This document shows positions 52,413 to 61,878 of a DNA stretch of 64,000 bases, piece by piece. Both the position numbers and the translations under genes were made by a program. Position 1 is the stretch's first letter; each line of letters starts with the position of its first letter. Origin of the DNA: Paraburkholderia flagellata (GTDB lineage: Bacteria; Pseudomonadota; Gammaproteobacteria; Burkholderiales; Burkholderiaceae); NCBI RefSeq assembly GCF_021390645.1, contig NZ_JAJEJT010000004.1, positions 558,001-622,000 of the forward strand, written 5' to 3'. Below the pieces are notes generated by a model. That model was given only the letters and a program-made list of their open reading frames with translations. It did no database searches and had not been told where the DNA came from.

Positions 52413-52721
52413 TCACACTTCAATGTAAATCCGTCCACTTTCGACCTTCGCCGGATACGTTGCGAGCCTCTCGCATACTGGTGCGCAAAGCGGCTTGCCA
52501 TCACGCACGTCGAAGCGTCCGTTGTGCTTCGGACATTCGATCACATGGCCCATGACGAGGCCGTCGCTCAGGTGGACGTGTTCATGCGTGCAGAGCCCGT
52601 CGCTCGCGTAGACCTGGTCTTCCACGCGGTAGATAGCAAAGGTGCGTGAACCGTGGTCGAAGCGCATGACGTCTTCGTCTTCGATATCGTCGAATGCGGC
52701 TGCGTCGATCCATTGCGTCAT
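52413..52721 (-). CDS. Rieske [2Fe-2S] ferredoxin, second MocE-like copy
   Basis: 102 residues from ATG 52721, AGGAG 7 bases upstream. Cluster ligands Cys44, His46 (GLCTHEH) and Cys63, His66 (IECPKHNGRF). Same family and layout as the ferredoxin at 43330 but clearly diverged. It follows the hydroxylase gene 52768-53838 on the same strand, 46 bases later, so the two form an operon. No reductase is adjacent; the reductase at 44761 could serve both. Confidence 0.92.
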   Translation of the reverse strand: MTQWIDAAAFDDIEDEDVMRFDHGSRTFAIYRVEDQVYASDGLCTHEHVHLSDGLVMGHVIECPKHNGRFDVRDGKPLCAPVCERLATYPAKVESGRIYIEV

Positions 52722-52767
52722 GGGTTGTCTCCTGTCTTCATTGAATGGTTGCGCTGGCAACGGGTTG

Positions 52768-53838
52768 TCAAGCTTCGGCGTGGCCTGGAACCGGGCGCGC
52801 CACGTGATACGAGGGGTCGCGTGTTTGCCGCACGAGCGCGGGAATGATTTCCGCGTAGGCGGCCAGGCTGCTGCGATAGGGCGGCGGCATATCCATTTTT
52901 ACGACTTCGTGCAGGCGCGGTAGTGCGTGAAAAGGAATCATCGGAAACATGTGATGCTCGACGTGATAATTCATGTTCCAGTAGAGAAAGCGGAACACGG
53001 GATTCATCATCACCGTCCGGCAGTTGCGCCGGTGATCGAGCACGTTCTCGGGCATGCCCGCGTGCTGCGTGAGGCCGAAGTAGAGATAAAGCCACGCGCC
53101 GTAGAGGCTCGGCAGGCCGATATAAAGCAGCGGCAGGATCGTGCGAAAGCCGATGCACGAGCCAATCACGATCGCGTAGACGAAGAGGCTCAGGCGCGCT
53201 TCGCGAATCGCTTTGGGCCATTCCAAGGCGGGCACGAAGCTTTGTTCTTCTGCGCCTAGGCGTCCGCATGCGGCGGATATCATGCGCGGCAGTTCACGCG
53301 ATACGTGCTTGAGCGCGAAGATGTTGAGCGCGAGCGAAAGCCAGTCGGTGGGGCGTGGCGCGGCGATCTCGGGATCGCGGCCCACCACGAGCGTGTCGGT
53401 GTGATGGCGCGCGTGGCTCCATCGCCAGATCGTCGCGCAGCGAAATATCTGGAATGACGCGATCTGATACAGCACGTCGTTCATCCAGCGCGTTTTGAAT
53501 GCGGTGCCGTGACCCGCTTCGTGCCAGCGCGAATCGGCAGGACTGCAATAGAGCGTGCCGTACAGCAGGAACGCGGGCAGGGCCCACCATGAGTGCGCGT
53601 GCCAGAGGAACCCGGCCAGCACGCCGCTCGCGACGATGGCCGCATACCAGATCACGGTGTCGCGTATGGCGCGCGCGTCGCTGCGCTGCATCAGCTGTTT
53701 CATCACGGGGCGCGGCACGGCGCACCGGTACCAGTCAGCGTTGACTAGGCCTGCTGCGCGCGCGCGTTCGCCTGCGCCGCCGATGAGGCGGTAGTCCGCG
53801 TGATGCGGCGCGTAGGCGTGAGTCTCCTGGTCGGCCAC
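52768..53838 (-). CDS. Membrane di-iron hydroxylase/desaturase, second MocD-like copy
   Basis: 356 residues from GTG 53838, AAGGAGA 6 bases upstream. Desaturase-type fold with histidine boxes HEAGHGT (HxxxH), SHARHHTDT (HxxHH) and YHVEHHMFP. The last box and flanking LYWNMNYHVEHHMFP are shared with the first copy at 42220, while the rest is diverged. Its own downstream Rieske protein makes a two-gene unit. A strong hairpin separates it from alanine racemase. Confidence 0.89.
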   Translation of the reverse strand: MADQETHAYAPHHADYRLIGGAGERARAAGLVNADWYRCAVPRPVMKQLMQRSDARAIRDTVIWYAAIVASGVLAGFLWHAHSWWALPAFLLYGTLYCSPADSRWHEAGHGTAFKTRWMNDVLYQIASFQIFRCATIWRWSHARHHTDTLVVGRDPEIAAPRPTDWLSLALNIFALKHVSRELPRMISAACGRLGAEEQSFVPALEWPKAIREARLSLFVYAIVIGSCIGFRTILPLLYIGLPSLYGAWLYLYFGLTQHAGMPENVLDHRRNCRTVMMNPVFRFLYWNMNYHVEHHMFPMIPFHALPRLHEVVKMDMPPPYRSSLAAYAEIIPALVRQTRDPSYHVARPVPGHAEA

Positions 53839-53854
53839 GAGTGTCTCCTTGAAG

Positions 53855-53897
53855 TGTTGGCCACGCGCGGCGTGCAATGCGCCGCGCGTGTCAACAC
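53855..53897. terminator. Long hairpin between the alr gene and the second hydroxylase gene
   Basis: ACGCGCGGCG (53863-53872) pairs with CGCCGCGCGT (53880-53889), and outer GTGTTG with CAACAC extends it at 53855-53860 and 53892-53897. No T-run; probable stem-type terminator or processing site ahead of the hydroxylase operon. Confidence 0.55.
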
Positions 53898-53969
53898 AAA
53901 AATAGGTGACGCAAGGCCGGGGCTCAACCGGAAGTTTGACGAAATTTCGTCAGCGAGCTTTCATCGCGG

Positions 53970-55091
53970 TCAGGCTGCTACGCGTTCGCCTTGTGCGTGT
54001 GCGGTGCCCGGCGTATCCGCGCGATCGGCCACGATCACCGGCACACGCCGCGCGAGCGCACACATCAGCTCATAGCCAATCGTGCCCGACGCCTCGGCCA
54101 CTTCGTCCACGCGCACCTGGTCGCCCCACAGCTCGACGCTCGAACCGATGCCCGCCTGCGGGCACGGCGTGAGATCGACGGTGAGCATGTCCATCGACAC
54201 GCGGCCCACGACGCGCGTGCGCACGCCGTCCACGGCGATCGGCGTGCCGGTGGGCGCGTGGCGCGGATAGCCGTCCGCGTAGCCACACGCCACCACGCCG
54301 ACGCGCATGGGCCGGTCGACCTCGAAAGTGCGGCCATAGCCGATGGTTTCCTGCGGCACGAGCGTCTGAATGCCGATGATACGGCTCGTGAGCGTCATGG
54401 CCGAGCGCAGGCCGAAGCCTTCTACGTGCCGCGCCACACCCGTGGGCGACGCGCCATAAAGAATCGTGCCCGGGCGCACCCAGTCGCGATGCGCGCGCGG
54501 GTGCCAGAGCACGCCCGCCGAATTCGACACCGACTGCTCGCCGGGAATGTCCCGCACGGCGGCGTCGAACGTGTCGAGCTGCCAGTCGACCTGGCCGTCG
54601 TCGGCGTTCGCGAAGTGCGTCATGAGGCTGATTGCGCCGATCGACGGGATGGCACGCGCGCGCTCCCATGCCGCGCGATACGCATGAGGGCGAAACCCCA
54701 GGCGGTTCATGCCCGAGTTCATCTTCAGCTGAATGTCGATGGGATGCTGCGGCTTCGCCGCAGCGAGCAGATCGAGTTGTTCGTCGCAATGCACGGCCAC
54801 GGTGAGCCGGTGCGCGACGGCAAGCTCAACGTCGGCGGGCTCGAACACGCCTTCGAGCAGCAGCAGCGGTTTGGTCCAGCCCAGTTCACGCACGCGCACC
54901 GCTTCGTCGAGGTCGAGCAGCGCGATGCCGTCGGCGCCCGCGAGCGCCGGATAGATCCGCTCGATGCCGTGACCGTACGCATTGGCCTTGATGACGGCGA
55001 AGGCGCGCGACCCGGCGGCGATCTGCTTCGCAAGCTGGAGGTTGTGGCGGATGGCGTCGGGTTGAATGCGAGCGGCGATGGGGCGCGGCAT
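53970..55091 (-). CDS. alr: Alanine racemase
   Basis: PLP-dependent interconversion of L- and D-alanine for peptidoglycan and D-alanine use. 373 residues. PLP lysine in the [13 protein letters not shown] segment, the Tyr of [17 protein letters not shown] motif as [10 protein letters not shown], and [14 protein letters not shown] at the C-terminal barrel. Family-normal length. Upstream region 55092-55160 is AT-rich (TATTGATTTTTATCC), a plausible promoter. Upstream on the opposite side lies a LysR gene transcribed in the same direction; not obviously linked. Confidence 0.95.
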   Translation of the reverse strand: MPRPIAARIQPDAIRHNLQLAKQIAAGSRAFAVIKANAYGHGIERIYPALAGADGIALLDLDEAVRVRELGWTKPLLLLEGVFEPADVELAVAHRLTVAVHCDEQLDLLAAAKPQHPIDIQLKMNSGMNRLGFRPHAYRAAWERARAIPSIGAISLMTHFANADDGQVDWQLDTFDAAVRDIPGEQSVSNSAGVLWHPRAHRDWVRPGTILYGASPTGVARHVEGFGLRSAMTLTSRIIGIQTLVPQETIGYGRTFEVDRPMRVGVVACGYADGYPRHAPTGTPIAVDGVRTRVVGRVSMDMLTVDLTPCPQAGIGSSVELWGDQVRVDEVAEASGTIGYELMCALARRVPVIVADRADTPGTAHAQGERVAA

Positions 55092-55233
55092 AGGCGTTCC
55101 TGTGGGTTGGATGGCTGCGATCTAGTGATTTGTGCAATCGTATTGATTTTTATCCAGTTATCTTTAATGTATTTTTTGATGGATTTGGTTGAATCGACTG
55201 CTTTTCCCGGTGAGCCGCCAACGAATGGTAAGT

Positions 55234-56124
55234 TCATTGCTCCGCGCCCGCCTGCTGCTCCTGGGCGCGGGACTCGAGCAACTGGATCAGCAGGCGCGCA
55301 GGGTCGCTGAGCGTGCCTGTCGCGCGATGCACGAGGCCGACGTCGCGGTGAAACGTGTGCTGCCCGAGATCGATCGCGCGGACCTTGGCGGGCCAGCGCC
55401 GCCACGCCGACGTCTGCGGCACCAGCGCGACGCCCACGCCGTTCGCAACGAGCCCGACAATGGCCTCGAGTTCGTCGAGTTCGCTCAGGTCCTGCACGGT
55501 GTAGTGCATGCGACGCAGGAAGCGGTCCACCTGACGTCCGCCGAACGACGCGCGATCGTAGCGGATGAAGGGCTGCGTCGCCAGCAGTTCGGCCCAGTCA
55601 TGGCCCTTCACATGGCGCGGCACAATGAGCCGATACGGCTCGCGCGCGAGCGTGGTCCAGCGCAAATCGCTTTGCAGTGCGAAGGGTGGCCGGATGATGG
55701 CCGCCATGTCGATTTCGCCAGCATCCACGAGATTGTGAAGCTCCATCGAAACGCCAGGGATCACACGCGTGCGGCAGCCCGCACAACGGCGGTGGAATTC
55801 GGCGAGGGCCTCGGGCACGAGCGCGCGCTGCACGGAGGCGATCGCGCCGAGCGTGACGCGCCCGGTCGCCGCGGGGCCGGCCGCGCTCGAACTCAGGTTT
55901 TCATAGAGCCGGATGACCTCCTGAGCCTGGGTGAGAATTTGCTCGCCCATCGCATTCAGGCGCGCCGCGCGTCCCTCGCGGTCGAACAGCGTGAAGCCCA
56001 GCTCCGCCTCGAGGCGCTGCATTTGCGCGCTGACGGCGGCCTGCGTCAAGCCGATCTTGTGTCCCGCCGCGGCGAACGTGCCTTCTCTCGCTACGGCAAC
56101 GAGGGTTTTGAGTTCGCGGATCAT
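55234..56124 (-). CDS. LysR-family transcriptional regulator
   Basis: 296 residues. wHTH MIRELKTLVAVAREGTFAAA with GLTQAAVSAQMQRLEAEL, then a LysR effector domain with GVSMELHNLVDAGEIDMAAI and YDRASFGGRQVDRFL, typical of the aromatic or amino-acid responsive group. Divergent from the VOC gene at 56227 over about 100 bases, so that enzyme is its probable target. The upstream gap is AT-rich (TTGTGAATCGAAAAATTATA). Confidence 0.92.
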   Translation of the reverse strand: MIRELKTLVAVAREGTFAAAGHKIGLTQAAVSAQMQRLEAELGFTLFDREGRAARLNAMGEQILTQAQEVIRLYENLSSSAAGPAATGRVTLGAIASVQRALVPEALAEFHRRCAGCRTRVIPGVSMELHNLVDAGEIDMAAIIRPPFALQSDLRWTTLAREPYRLIVPRHVKGHDWAELLATQPFIRYDRASFGGRQVDRFLRRMHYTVQDLSELDELEAIVGLVANGVGVALVPQTSAWRRWPAKVRAIDLGQHTFHRDVGLVHRATGTLSDPARLLIQLLESRAQEQQAGAEQ

Positions 56125-56226
56125 TCATCAAGAATATTTGTGAATCGAAAAATTATATATTGATTTTGTTTTTGCTTCGGTCTGTCTACCATGACAGGAT
56201 CGCTTTCGAAGACAGTGGAGACACGC

Positions 56227-56652
56227 ATGTCGCTTTCCCCCTTTCACCTCGCCATTCCCGTTTATGACCTCGCTGCCGCGCGCGACTTCTACGGTCGCGT
56301 GTTCGGTCTAGCAGAGGGGCGCTCCAGCGCGCAGTGGGTCGACTTCGACTTCTTCGGCCATCAACTCGTGATTCACGAGCATCCGAAAACGGCCTCGCAG
56401 GACCATGCGCACACGAATCCCGTGGACGGCCACGACGTGCCCGTGCCGCATTTCGGCGTCGTGCTGAGCTGGGGCGACTGGGAGGCGCTGGCCGAGCGTC
56501 TCAAGACATTCGGAGTGAAGTTCGTGATCGAACCTTACGTGCGCTTCAAGGGGCAAGTGGGCGAGCAGGCCACGATGTTCCTCCTCGACCCGTGCGGCAA
56601 CGCGCTCGAATTCAAGGCGTTCAAGGACATCGGCCAGCTTTTCGCGAAGTGA
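56227..56652 (+). CDS. VOC-family (glyoxalase-like) protein
   Basis: 141 residues from ATG 56227, GGAG 6 bases upstream. Vicinal-oxygen-chelate fold in two beta-alpha-beta3 halves: [20 protein letters not shown] with metal His, [20 protein letters not shown], and the C-terminal Glu ligand in GNALEFKAF. Glyoxalase, ring-cleaving dioxygenase or isomerase chemistry is possible; the family does not decide it. Divergent from the LysR gene at 55234. Confidence 0.9.
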   Translation: MSLSPFHLAIPVYDLAAARDFYGRVFGLAEGRSSAQWVDFDFFGHQLVIHEHPKTASQDHAHTNPVDGHDVPVPHFGVVLSWGDWEALAERLKTFGVKFVIEPYVRFKGQVGEQATMFLLDPCGNALEFKAFKDIGQLFAK

Positions 56653-56673
56653 GCGTGGATGCCCGCGCGGCGA

Positions 56674-57789
56674 TCAAGGCGCGGTCGCGGGCATGAACTT
56701 GAACGACGGCGTCGCCACGAAATTGCCCGACACTTCACCTGAATACACCTGGCCCGAATCGATGGTCAGCTTCATCACGGGCGCGCCGGGCTTGAGGTCG
56801 AGTTTGCTGAGCGAGATCCAGAAGGTGTCGGGGCGTGTGGCGGAATCGAAGTAATAGACGCGGTTCGTCTGGTCCGCCACCGTGCGCCAGATCGTCGACG
56901 AAAGATTCGGCATGTTGGGCGTGGAGATGCCGAGCGGCACGCTCACGGAGCGCATGAGGCTCATCACACTCGCCACGGCCTGATAAGCCGGGTTTTGCTG
57001 CGGCACGCCCGCCATATAGGCAGGGTCGGGCTTCTTCGGAATGGCATCGAGTAGAAACGAGGCACGCACGAAGCGGTCGGCCGCGCGATTCGTGCCAGGC
57101 AGAAAGGCGAGGCCGCCCACACCTTTCCAGTACGTGTCGAGCGCGAGTTGCTCGGGGTAGATCGGCGAGTTCGTCATGACCTTGTACGCCTTGTCGTGCA
57201 TGATCACGAGCTTGCCGTCGAGATATTCGAGAATGGCCGAGTCGCCTTGCGAATCGGAAAGCGCGAGGTGGATCGTGATCGGTTTGCCGTCGGGAAGCGG
57301 CGGCGCAATGATCTGGAACGGCTCGTGGCCAAGCGCTTCGACGGCCTCTCCAACCGTGGCGAAATTGTCGAGCACGTATTGCGCCCACAGGCTGATGGCG
57401 AGCGGCTGCCGCCCCGAATTGGGCTTGCCGTAATCGGTTTCGGCGAGATAGAGCGCGTTGGCCACGAGGCCGCGCTCGTTCATGCCGTCCACGCTGCCGA
57501 TGTCGTATCCCGAGACCACTACGCTGCCGTATTTCGAGCGCCAGTGCGGCGAGCGCGGGCCCGCGTTGCCGTCGCGTTCCATGCCCGCCGGAAAGACCCA
57601 AAGGTTCGAGCGCATGTCCTCGGACCAGTCCATCGAACGCCCCGTGATGACGAGTCCGCTATCGCCCACGTAGAGCGCGCGCGTGCAGGCTTGCGCGGTA
57701 TCGATGACGAGGGGAGCCGCGAGCAAGGCAAGCGTTGTGGCAAGCACGCAGGCTTTCAGGCGCAGATGCGAACAAACCAGACGGGACAT
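56674..57789 (-). CDS. Exported choloylglycine-hydrolase-family (linear amide C-N) hydrolase
   Basis: 371 residues from ATG 57789. The signal peptide (MSRLVCSHLRLKACVLATTL, ending TAQA) is followed directly by Cys-Thr-Arg, so signal cleavage exposes the N-terminal nucleophile Cys of this Ntn-hydrolase family. Further active-site features: GRSMDWSED, GSVDGMNERGLVANAL, Asn/Arg in the C-terminal part (TNRVYYF). Substrate could be bile salts, N-acyl homoserine lactones, penicillin V or acylated amino acids; not decided. Ends 21 bases after the convergent VOC stop. Confidence 0.9.
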   Translation of the reverse strand: MSRLVCSHLRLKACVLATTLALLAAPLVIDTAQACTRALYVGDSGLVITGRSMDWSEDMRSNLWVFPAGMERDGNAGPRSPHWRSKYGSVVVSGYDIGSVDGMNERGLVANALYLAETDYGKPNSGRQPLAISLWAQYVLDNFATVGEAVEALGHEPFQIIAPPLPDGKPITIHLALSDSQGDSAILEYLDGKLVIMHDKAYKVMTNSPIYPEQLALDTYWKGVGGLAFLPGTNRAADRFVRASFLLDAIPKKPDPAYMAGVPQQNPAYQAVASVMSLMRSVSVPLGISTPNMPNLSSTIWRTVADQTNRVYYFDSATRPDTFWISLSKLDLKPGAPVMKLTIDSGQVYSGEVSGNFVATPSFKFMPATAP

Positions 57790-58089
57790 GATGGCGTTCC
57801 AGTTGCAGGACGAGCCGATCATGTCACGGAACTCGCTTTGGCCCGTTCGAACGTGCCAAGGGGGCAAGCATGCCCTCGCGCCAGCTATGCGACGCGGATA
57901 GCGCGGTGCAGTTGTCGCCGGCCGGCTGGCGGTTTATCGGAGGCATCAGTGACGCAGATGAAGCACGGCGCGCGCATGCCCGACTGCGACCCGTCGCGAG
58001 TACTGAGCCGCCAGTTCATTCTGGCAGCCGCCAACAATAATCAGTAAGACTGAAGATCGTAAGAACGCCGTCGTGCAGTCGTCTGAACG

Positions 58090-58395
58090 CTACGGCTGCT
58101 GCCAGCGGAAACGATCGCCGCGCAAGGGCGCACCTCGATCGTCGAGCTTTTCATCGCCGCCCGGGAGCGTTTCGAAATACGACCTGCCATTATTCTCGGG
58201 CCCCGTGTGCAACGCGGCGCGGGAAATGCCTGGCGGGATAGACGAGGGCGAGGCAGGAGGCCAGTGCAGCGTGGCAGGCGCCGCGCTCTGGGCAGAGGGC
58301 AGATCCGTGTTTTCGTTTGCGCAGGCGCGGCCCATAGCCCATGCGGCCGGGACCGAAGCCAGAACGATCAGCACGGGGAACGTAGCGTGTTTCAT
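58090..58395 (-). CDS. Small exported hypothetical protein
   Basis: 101 residues. Basic start and hydrophobic core MKHATFPVLIVLASVPAAWA with likely cleavage near residue 20-26 (ACANEN). Mature part is Pro/Ser/Gly rich, 75 residues, without recognised motifs. No strong Shine-Dalgarno. It lies between the hydrolase gene and the Fur-regulated receptor and could be a chance frame, but the signal peptide is convincing. Confidence 0.5.
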   Translation of the reverse strand: MKHATFPVLIVLASVPAAWAMGRACANENTDLPSAQSAAPATLHWPPASPSSIPPGISRAALHTGPENNGRSYFETLPGGDEKLDDRGAPLRGDRFRWQQP

Positions 58396-58745
58396 ACGCG
58401 GCCACCACGTGAATGGACTGACTGGGCCTGTATTTTATGTCGCGACTTAGCGTATTTCCAGGCGCCGACATCACGCAGAGCAGCAAACCGGGTGCGCCAG
58501 CGCCATCTTTCGAGCGGCTGTCCAATCCACGAAATCGTAGGTGATTCATTCGCTAAACAGACATTGTCTGGCCGCTTCGAGTCCGTTTTGAGCAGTATTT
58601 CGGGGGAATACGTCAAAACTGACGAATGCCGTACGGATTCTAGGAAAAGTCGTAAGGGTTTGTTAATATCGCCCGCCAGTGATAATGAGAATGCTTCTCA
58701 TTGAAGTTTCCGCGCGCACTGGCGAGACGACCCTTCCAAAACGAC
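58396..58745. promoter_or_regulatory. Upstream region of the siderophore receptor gene
   Basis: 350 bases between the small exported gene and the receptor start. Contains an AT-rich promoter-like stretch near 58655-58680 (GGGTTTGTTAATATC) and a Fur box at 58681-58701. No other gene is supportable. Confidence 0.6.
58681..58701. promoter_or_regulatory. Fur box
   Basis: GATAATGAGAATGCTTCTCAT: begins like the Fur consensus (GATAATGA) and contains a perfect palindrome, ATGAGAA, TGC, TTCTCAT. It lies 45 bases upstream of the receptor start, so iron repression is expected. Confidence 0.85.
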
Positions 58746-60935
58746 ATGAACAACCGAGAACACGCGCGGCGCGCCCGACGCACGCAGCCCCGGCCCATGC
58801 GGCCGTTGCATTTTGCGGCCTGGCTCACTTTTGCGGCGGCGCAGGCCGCCGTTGCCCAGACAGACACTCCGGCCACTGTGCAGGACGGCGCCGCGGCCGC
58901 CACCAGCACGGACCAGGCGCTGCCCGCCGTGAAGGTGAGCGCAAGCCAGGTCGCCGACTCGCCGCTGCATCTGAATACGCCGGTGAACAGCGGCGCGCTC
59001 GGCACGCGCTCGCAGCTCGATACGCCGTTCTCGACCACCGTCGTGACGGGCGAGGACCTCGCCGAACGCCAGGTCTACAAGCTCGGCGATGTGTTCGCCG
59101 GCGACGCCTCGGTCAGCAACAACAGCAACGCCTATAACGCGTGGGCCACCTACATCACCATTCGCGGCCTGCCCGTGGACTGGCAGAACGGCTTTCGCAT
59201 CGACGGCAATCCGTTCATCTCGTACGGCATCACCATGCCCTACGAGCAACTGGAGCGCGTGGAATTGCTCAAGGGCCTGGGCGGCTTCATGTATGGCTTC
59301 GCGCAGCCGGGCGGCCTCGTCAACTACGTGACGAAGCGGCCGGACAAGGACCCGGTCACGAGCCTCGACGTGGGCTATCGCATGGACGGCGTGCTAAGCA
59401 CGCACGTGGACCTGAGCCGCCGCTTCGGCCCCGACGACATGTTCGGTGCGCGCCTGAACTACACGAAGGAAGCGGGCAAGACCTATAACGCCGGCGATAT
59501 CAACCGCAACTCGGTTTCGCTCGCGCTCGACGGCCAACTCACCCGCGACCTGCAGGTCTGGTTCAACGCGCTTTACCAGACCATCCGCTCCAGCGGCCAG
59601 ACGCCCGCGATTTACACGGGCAGCTACACGGCGTCGAGCCTGCCTGCGGTGATCAGCGGCGGCAGCAATCTGCTCGGCGGCACCGACCAGCACATCAACA
59701 CGAACCTGCAGCTTTACACGGCGGGCGTGCGTTACCAGATCACGCCCGACTGGTCGTTCACCACCTCGGGCAGCTACAGCAAGTCGGCGCGCGATCGCAA
59801 TGAGAGCACGCTCACGCTGCTCAACCAGGAAGGCGACTACACCGACGCGCGCTGGAACGGCGACGAAGGCCATCAGGACATCTACTGGCAGGGCATGTTC
59901 GAGGGCAAGGTGAAGACCGGGCCGTTCACGCATCAACTCGTGATTGGAGGTGCGTACCAGCACCAGACCAACAACTACGCGTCGAACGCGATCTACACGG
60001 TGCTCGGCAACGGCAATCTGTATCAGCCCAATCCGTGGCGCTACTATTCGGGCTCCGGGCTCGAAACGTACCGCGCGAGCGATATCACGCAGGCGTCGGC
60101 GTTCGTGAGCGACACGATGCAGATCACGAGCCGCTGGTCCGTGCTCGCTGGCCTGCGTTACACGAACTATAGTCAGAACAACTACGCAACCACGGGCGAA
60201 AAGACGTCCCAGTACAGCCAGAACGGCGTACTCACGCCGACCTTCGCGCTCATGTACAAGCTCGAGCCGAACACGACGCTGTACGCGAGCTACGTCGAGG
60301 CGCTGGAGCAGGGCGCAATCGTGGACAGCATCTACGCGAACGGCGGCGCGATGCTGCGCCCGCTGCGCTCGCGTCAGTATGAGATCGGCATCAAGAGCGA
60401 GCACGAGCGCTGGAGCGCGACGGCGGCGCTGTTCCGCATCGAGCGCGGCGCGGCTTATGCAAACAGCGACAACGTCTATGTGCAGGACGGTAATTCGATC
60501 TACGAAGGGATCGAGGCGGGCGGCAGCGTGCGGCTTGGCCGCAGCTGGCAGGTGGCAGGCAGCGTCACGCTGCTCGATACGTGGTACGCGAAGGGACAGT
60601 CGTACAACGGCAATCGCGTAGCCGGCGCGCCGACGTTCGTCGCCGCGGGCCGCGTGAGCTACGACGTGCCTTATGTGCCGGGCCTGCAACTGGCTGCGGA
60701 TGCGAAGTTCACGGGCAGCACGCAGGTGCGTCCGGCAAACAATCTGGAAACGGGCGGCTACATGCTCGTGAACGTGGGCGCGAACTACTTCACCCGCATT
60801 GGCGGCCACGACGTGACGTTGCGCGCGGCGATCGACAACATCACGAATCGCCGCTACTGGATGTTCCAGTACGCCGATTACATCGCGCCGGGCGACCCGC
60901 GCACGGTCAGCCTCAACGCGAAGATTGACTTCTGA
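58746..60935 (+). CDS. TonB-dependent siderophore receptor
   Basis: 729 residues from ATG 58746. Signal peptide (PMRPLHFAAWLTFAAAQAAV, cleavage after AQ near 38), TonB-box region ALPAVKVSAS, plug domain with RSQLDTPFSTTVVTGEDLAE and YITIRGLPVDWQNGFRIDG, then a 22-strand barrel ending in the outer-membrane C-terminal Phe (SLNAKIDF). The plug and barrel are of the FecA/FhuA-like ferric-siderophore receptor class. No FecI/FecR pair, exporter or synthesis genes are adjacent, so it probably takes up a xenosiderophore. Preceded by a Fur box; ends at a hairpin. Confidence 0.94.
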   Translation: MNNREHARRARRTQPRPMRPLHFAAWLTFAAAQAAVAQTDTPATVQDGAAAATSTDQALPAVKVSASQVADSPLHLNTPVNSGALGTRSQLDTPFSTTVVTGEDLAERQVYKLGDVFAGDASVSNNSNAYNAWATYITIRGLPVDWQNGFRIDGNPFISYGITMPYEQLERVELLKGLGGFMYGFAQPGGLVNYVTKRPDKDPVTSLDVGYRMDGVLSTHVDLSRRFGPDDMFGARLNYTKEAGKTYNAGDINRNSVSLALDGQLTRDLQVWFNALYQTIRSSGQTPAIYTGSYTASSLPAVISGGSNLLGGTDQHINTNLQLYTAGVRYQITPDWSFTTSGSYSKSARDRNESTLTLLNQEGDYTDARWNGDEGHQDIYWQGMFEGKVKTGPFTHQLVIGGAYQHQTNNYASNAIYTVLGNGNLYQPNPWRYYSGSGLETYRASDITQASAFVSDTMQITSRWSVLAGLRYTNYSQNNYATTGEKTSQYSQNGVLTPTFALMYKLEPNTTLYASYVEALEQGAIVDSIYANGGAMLRPLRSRQYEIGIKSEHERWSATAALFRIERGAAYANSDNVYVQDGNSIYEGIEAGGSVRLGRSWQVAGSVTLLDTWYAKGQSYNGNRVAGAPTFVAAGRVSYDVPYVPGLQLAADAKFTGSTQVRPANNLETGGYMLVNVGANYFTRIGGHDVTLRAAIDNITNRRYWMFQYADYIAPGDPRTVSLNAKIDF

Positions 60936-60957
60936 ACGTTCGATTCGTTTGAACGAG

Positions 60958-60989
60958 CGGGCGCATGCCGGGTGGCCGGGATGCGCCCG
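60958..60989. terminator. Hairpin between receptor and DUF2278 genes
   Basis: CGGGCGCAT (60958-60966) pairs with ATGCGCCCG (60981-60989), with inner CCGG pairing. It lies between two convergent genes and can serve as a bidirectional terminator; no long T-run. Confidence 0.6.
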
Positions 60990-61002
60990 TTAGCCTTTGA
61001 GG

Positions 61003-61668
61003 TTACGAAATCGGTTGCGAATTCGGCATCGGGTTGCCGAGATCGTCGGTTGGCACGTATTGCTGATCGAACGCCGCGACATACAAGGCCCATTCGGGGT
61101 CGCCCAGATCCACGAGCAGCGCGCCGTCCTCCCAGATGTCGTTGTGGTCGTTCGCGTCGTTGCCCGCCGTGTGGATGAACTCGCCCTTCGAACCCTGGTT
61201 CATGTGGACGTCGTGAATGCCGTCGCCTTCGCTGTAGAAGCGGCCGAACACGTACACGTCTAGCGAGGATTGTTGCGCGCGCAACAGAAGACGCTTCAGC
61301 GAGGCCACGGGTTCCACCTGGTCGGAGCCGTCCATCACGTCGCTGTTGCGCCACGCACCTGTATTGGCGAGAAAGTCGCTGCGCTCGAAGTCGATGGCGG
61401 GCAGCGCTTCGGTGCCCGTGAGATCGGTCTGGCCTTCGGCCGCGCCCTCTAGCGTGGCGAGCACGTTGTGATTGAAGTCAAACACGAGCTTGTACTTGAG
61501 CAGGTCGTCGGCATCCGTGGTGCCCACATTGACGGCGATGTCCCATCGCGCGCCGTCGATCGTCACACCGAAGTGCAGGTGGTATTGGACTTCGTGAGGC
61601 CGCCGCGTGGCTTTCAACTGTGGTGCGGAAACGATCTTCGCCTTAATGTAGCCGTAAGGAAGGGCCAT
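61003..61668 (-). CDS. DUF2278 (YukJ-like) protein
   Basis: 221 residues. N-terminal MALPYGYIKAKIVSAPQLKA and HFGVTIDGARWDIAVNVGTT fit the DUF2278/YukJ family. The C-terminal part has GDGIHDVHMNQGSKGEFIHT and NDHNDIWEDGALLVDL, a histidine/aspartate-rich region that may bind metal. Biochemical role of the family is unknown. It is convergent with the siderophore receptor gene and has no operon partner. Confidence 0.85.
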   Translation of the reverse strand: MALPYGYIKAKIVSAPQLKATRRPHEVQYHLHFGVTIDGARWDIAVNVGTTDADDLLKYKLVFDFNHNVLATLEGAAEGQTDLTGTEALPAIDFERSDFLANTGAWRNSDVMDGSDQVEPVASLKRLLLRAQQSSLDVYVFGRFYSEGDGIHDVHMNQGSKGEFIHTAGNDANDHNDIWEDGALLVDLGDPEWALYVAAFDQQYVPTDDLGNPMPNSQPIS

Positions 61669-61878
61669 CGCGCGCTCCTCTTTGTTCGGTGGGGTTTGCC
61701 ATTGTGCCGCGCGAACGTGAACTTGCGCTTACAGTGTGCGCGTGAGGGTGTGTCTTCGCTTTTCGGATTCGCACTGTGGCTGTCGGCGCACTTTCACTCG
61801 CGCGCGAATTCGCGGGGGCCGGACATCGCGAACCGGCCGCGCGAGCGTACGAAGAGAACGGTGGCTTGAGGCGGGCAC

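Noticed and set aside
53991..55310. 439-codon plus-strand frame opposite alanine racemase
   Set aside because: The minus strand carries the full alanine racemase with PLP lysine and GYADGYPR; the antisense frame is low-complexity Arg/His.
59394..60809. 471-codon minus-strand frame opposite the TonB receptor
   Set aside because: Shadow of the receptor gene; no ribosome site and no motif.
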